Both the position numbers and the translations under genes were made by a program. From assembly GCA_017997515.1 (NCBI GenBank), contig JAGOEY010000017.1, forward strand, positions 1 through 17,056: 17,056 bases of DNA, given 5' to 3'. Positions 14,972-17,056 of the stretch are shown here, piece after piece. This stretch comes from Burkholderiaceae bacterium. Its GTDB lineage: Bacteria; Pseudomonadota; Gammaproteobacteria; Burkholderiales; Burkholderiaceae. A model generated the notes under the pieces. That model saw only the letters and a program-made list of their open reading frames with translations. It did not search any database and was not told where the DNA came from. Every line of letters starts with the position of its first letter. Position 1 is the first letter of the stretch.

Positions 14972-16111
14972 GTGATTTCACCACCCTCTGCTTTCCCCCA
15001 GCCCATCTACGTCACCCGGCCCATGCTGCCGCCGCTGGGCGACTACACCGAGCTGCTGCAAGACGTTTGGGCCAGCGGGTGGCTTGCCAACGGTGGCGCA
15101 CAGCACCAGGCCCTCGAAGCCGAACTCGCCCAATGGCTCCAGGTGCCCCACCTCAGCCTGTTCAACAACGGCACCATCGCCCTCATGGTCGCCTGCCAGG
15201 CACTGCGCCTCACGGGTGAAGTCATCACCACCCCCTTCACCTTTCCAGCCACACCGCACGTCCTCAGCTGGAACAACGTCACCCCCGTATTTGCCGACAT
15301 CGACCCCGAAACCCTCTGCATCGACCCCGCCAGCGTGGCAACCCTCGTCACCCCCCGCACCAGCGGCATCCTCGGCGTGCACGTCTACGGCGTCCCTTGT
15401 GACGTAAACGCACTGGGCGCCATCGCCCAAAACCACCGCCTGCGCGTGGTCTACGACGGCGCCCACGCCTTCGGCACCCAAATCAACGGCCAGCCCATCG
15501 CAACGTATGGCGACGCCACCATGTTCAGCTTCCACGCCACCAAACTCTTCCACACCGCCGAAGGCGGCGCGCTGGCCGTGAACACCCCCGAACTCAAACA
15601 ACACATCGACCTGCTCAAAAACTTCGGCATCCAGAACGAAAACGAAGTCGCCATGCCCGGCATCAACGGCAAGATGAGCGAACTGCAAGCTGCCCTCGGC
15701 CGCGTGGTGCTGCGCCATGTGGCGGCCGAACGCCAGCGCCGCGCTGCCATCCGCCAGGTGTACGAACAGCGCCTTTGCGGCATCAGCGGCCTGCGCTTGC
15801 ACACCCAGCCCGCAGGCACCACCGACAGCCTGCAATACCTCGTCCTGCGCGTCAACGCCGCCCAAGCCAGTTGCAACCGCGACACCCTGCACGAACGCCT
15901 CAAACGCTACAACATCATCACCCGCAAATACTTCCACCCCCTGTGCAGCAACTACGACTGCTACCGCCACCTGCCCACGGCAAGCCCGCAGCACCTGCCC
16001 AACGCCTACCGCGTAGCCTCCGAAGTCCTGGTACTGCCACTCTACGGCGCACTCACAGCCGACGACGTGCACCGCATCTGCGACGCCATCCAACACAGCC
16101 TCCTGCAATGA
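14972..16111 (+). CDS. DegT/DnrJ/EryC1/StrS-family sugar aminotransferase
   Basis: A 379-residue PLP-dependent aminotransferase of nucleotide-sugar synthesis, fold type I, that aminates a keto sugar (usually from glutamate). Features: IYVTRPMLPPLGDY near the start, FNNGTIALMVACQAL (phosphate-binding loop), TTPFTFPATPHVLSW, VVYDGAHAFGT with PLP-contacting Asp162, and SFHATKLFHTAEGGALAV with the Schiff-base Lys191. The pattern is closest in style to the VioA/FdtB-like group acting on dTDP-4-keto or 3-keto-6-deoxyhexoses, which fits the rmlA nearby. GTG 14972 is the only start that keeps the family's N-terminus, since a stop lies three codons upstream, but it has no clear ribosome site. Its stop overlaps the next gene (ATGA). 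The acetyltransferase at 11186 is the likely next enzyme; exact product not determinable. Confidence 0.92.
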   Translation: MISPPSAFPQPIYVTRPMLPPLGDYTELLQDVWASGWLANGGAQHQALEAELAQWLQVPHLSLFNNGTIALMVACQALRLTGEVITTPFTFPATPHVLSWNNVTPVFADIDPETLCIDPASVATLVTPRTSGILGVHVYGVPCDVNALGAIAQNHRLRVVYDGAHAFGTQINGQPIATYGDATMFSFHATKLFHTAEGGALAVNTPELKQHIDLLKNFGIQNENEVAMPGINGKMSELQAALGRVVLRHVAAERQRRAAIRQVYEQRLCGISGLRLHTQPAGTTDSLQYLVLRVNAAQASCNRDTLHERLKRYNIITRKYFHPLCSNYDCYRHLPTASPQHLPNAYRVASEVLVLPLYGALTADDVHRICDAIQHSLLQ

Positions 16112-17056
16112 GCCACCCCACAGGCAGCCGCAGCAAGGCGGCATGCGGCACCAAGATTCCGCCAGCAACACACCCGATCGGCCAACGCACCCTCTGGATT
16201 TTGCTGGCCGCCATCGGCCTGAGCTCCATCCTCTTGCGCCAAGCCTTTCCCATCGTGGCCATCGCTGCGCCGCACGACGACTACCTATTCATCACACTCG
16301 CAGAATCACTGCTTCAAGGCCGCTGGCTCGGAGACTACAACCACCTCACCCACGCCAAAGGCGTGGCGTACCCCGTATTTCTGGCACTCAATCAGCTGGC
16401 CGGATGGCCGCTCAAGCTCACCGAACACATCCTCTACCTCGGGGCAGCGCTGTACTTCAGCCACATGCTGGGGCGCATCGTCAACGCGCGCTGGCTGACC
16501 ATCGTCACATTCATGCTGCTCGCATTCAACCCGGCGCCATGGAGCCCGGTGGTCGGCGGGCGAGTGATTCGCGAAGGGCTCTACACCAGCCTCACGCTCC
16601 TCATGTTCGCCCTGGCGCTGCGTTGCTACATCCTGCCTGACGGCACATCAGTCACACAGGCTCTGCGCAAACACTGGGCAGGCCTCAGCCTGTTGGGCTT
16701 GGTGGGCGGTGTGTTCTGGCTGACACGGGAAGAGGGCGTATGGCTGCTGCCCTCAATGGGCATGCTGGTTGTGTACGGCCTCATGGTCCGTTGGCGTCAA
16801 GGGGTAGCCATACTCCCTGCGCTGGCCTACCTCGGCTTGCCGCTCATGGTTGCACAACTCCCCATCCAGACCGTCAACACACTCAACTACCGGCAATACG
16901 GCGTCTACCACCACAACGACTTTCACTCTCCCGACTTCGTCGCCGCCTACGGCGCACTGTCCCGCATCCGGCATGACGCATGGCAGCGCTATGTCGTCTT
17001 CCCCAAAGATGCCCGTGAGCGAGCATATCGTTTCAGCGCCGCTGCCCGCGAACTCA
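16108..17056 (+). CDS. GT-C-like polytopic membrane protein, 3' end beyond window
   Basis: The frame from ATG 16108 stays open for 316 codons to the window edge. The start overlaps the aminotransferase stop (ATGA). A cytoplasmic leader of about 28 residues precedes a hydrophobic segment (TLWILLAAIGLSSILL), then an outside loop with HDDY at residues 56-59, the place where GT-C glycosyltransferases carry their acidic motif. LITLAESLLQGRWLG-like and HAKGVAYPVFLALNQLAG stretches and several further hydrophobic segments (for example ITIVTFMLLAF-like near residue 131, LSLLGLVGGVFWLT near 194) follow. I do not recognise a named family. Topology and context suggest a membrane glycosyltransferase using a lipid-linked sugar, possibly one made by the upstream GtrB/GtrA pair or by the amino-sugar pathway. 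This is inference. Confidence 0.75.
   Translation, partial: MSHPTGSRSKAACGTKIPPATHPIGQRTLWILLAAIGLSSILLRQAFPIVAIAAPHDDYLFITLAESLLQGRWLGDYNHLTHAKGVAYPVFLALNQLAGWPLKLTEHILYLGAALYFSHMLGRIVNARWLTIVTFMLLAFNPAPWSPVVGGRVIREGLYTSLTLLMFALALRCYILPDGTSVTQALRKHWAGLSLLGLVGGVFWLTREEGVWLLPSMGMLVVYGLMVRWRQGVAILPALAYLGLPLMVAQLPIQTVNTLNYRQYGVYHHNDFHSPDFVAAYGALSRIRHDAWQRYVVFPKDARERAYRFSAAAREL

Noticed and set aside
14775..14984. 69-codon minus-strand frame in the intergenic region
   Set aside because: Half of it overlaps the repeat and the aminotransferase start, no ribosome site or family is seen, so a gene is not supported.

Overview
The window is a surface-polysaccharide (probably O-antigen) biosynthesis and export locus, with every recognisable gene on the + strand. 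Base composition is mostly high GC (a hand count of 9121-9420 gives 190/300 G+C) with strong use of C-ending codons. Together with the protein styles this fits a betaproteobacterium, most likely Comamonadaceae (Acidovorax/Comamonas-like). That assignment is inference from style, not from a marker gene.

Layout: (i) the 3' part of a VapC-like PIN-domain toxin gene cut by the window edge (3-293); (ii) rmlA and rmlC for dTDP-L-rhamnose (314-1770); (iii) a run of glycosyltransferases: two small GT2 enzymes of the rhamnosyltransferase type (1767-3397, with a GC dip), a 1010-residue protein with three GT2 modules and a glutamine-rich coiled coil (3449-6481), and a WsaF-type rhamnosyltransferase (6489-7898); (iv) an ABC exporter made of a Wzm permease (7895-8737) and an unusual 820-residue Wzt in which ATPase, carbohydrate-binding domain and a complete-looking GT4 glycosyltransferase are fused (8727-11189); (v) a NeuD/PglD-type sugar acyltransferase (11186-11860); (vi) a probable three-part membrane glycosylation set: DUF2142/GT-C-like membrane protein, GtrB-like polyprenyl-phosphate glycosyltransferase, GtrA-like flippase (11866-14672); (vii) a 122-bp imperfect palindrome that supplies the gtrA stop codon, followed by about 180 bp without a convincing gene; (viii) a DegT/DnrJ-family sugar aminotransferase and the start of a GT-C-like membrane protein that runs off the window (14972-17056).

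Working model: RmlA/RmlC (with RmlB/RmlD presumably upstream) supply dTDP-rhamnose. The cytoplasmic glycosyltransferases build a rhamnose-rich chain on a lipid carrier, and Wzm/Wzt export the finished chain without Wzy/Wzx, neither of which is seen here. The aminotransferase and acetyltransferase could divert the RmlA/RmlB intermediate to an N-acylated amino-dideoxy sugar. The GtrA/GtrB/GT-C set could decorate the exported glycan in the periplasm. Most genes from rmlA to gtrA overlap or nearly touch (GTGA, ATGA and TTGA junctions), so the block probably behaves as one translationally coupled operon. The repeat at 14668-14789 separates it from the aminotransferase pair.

The most unusual items are the Wzt-CBM-GT4 fusion, the exact 42-bp in-frame duplication in the coiled coil, and abrupt synonymous-codon shifts inside rmlA and inside the three-module glycosyltransferase that suggest mosaic assembly.
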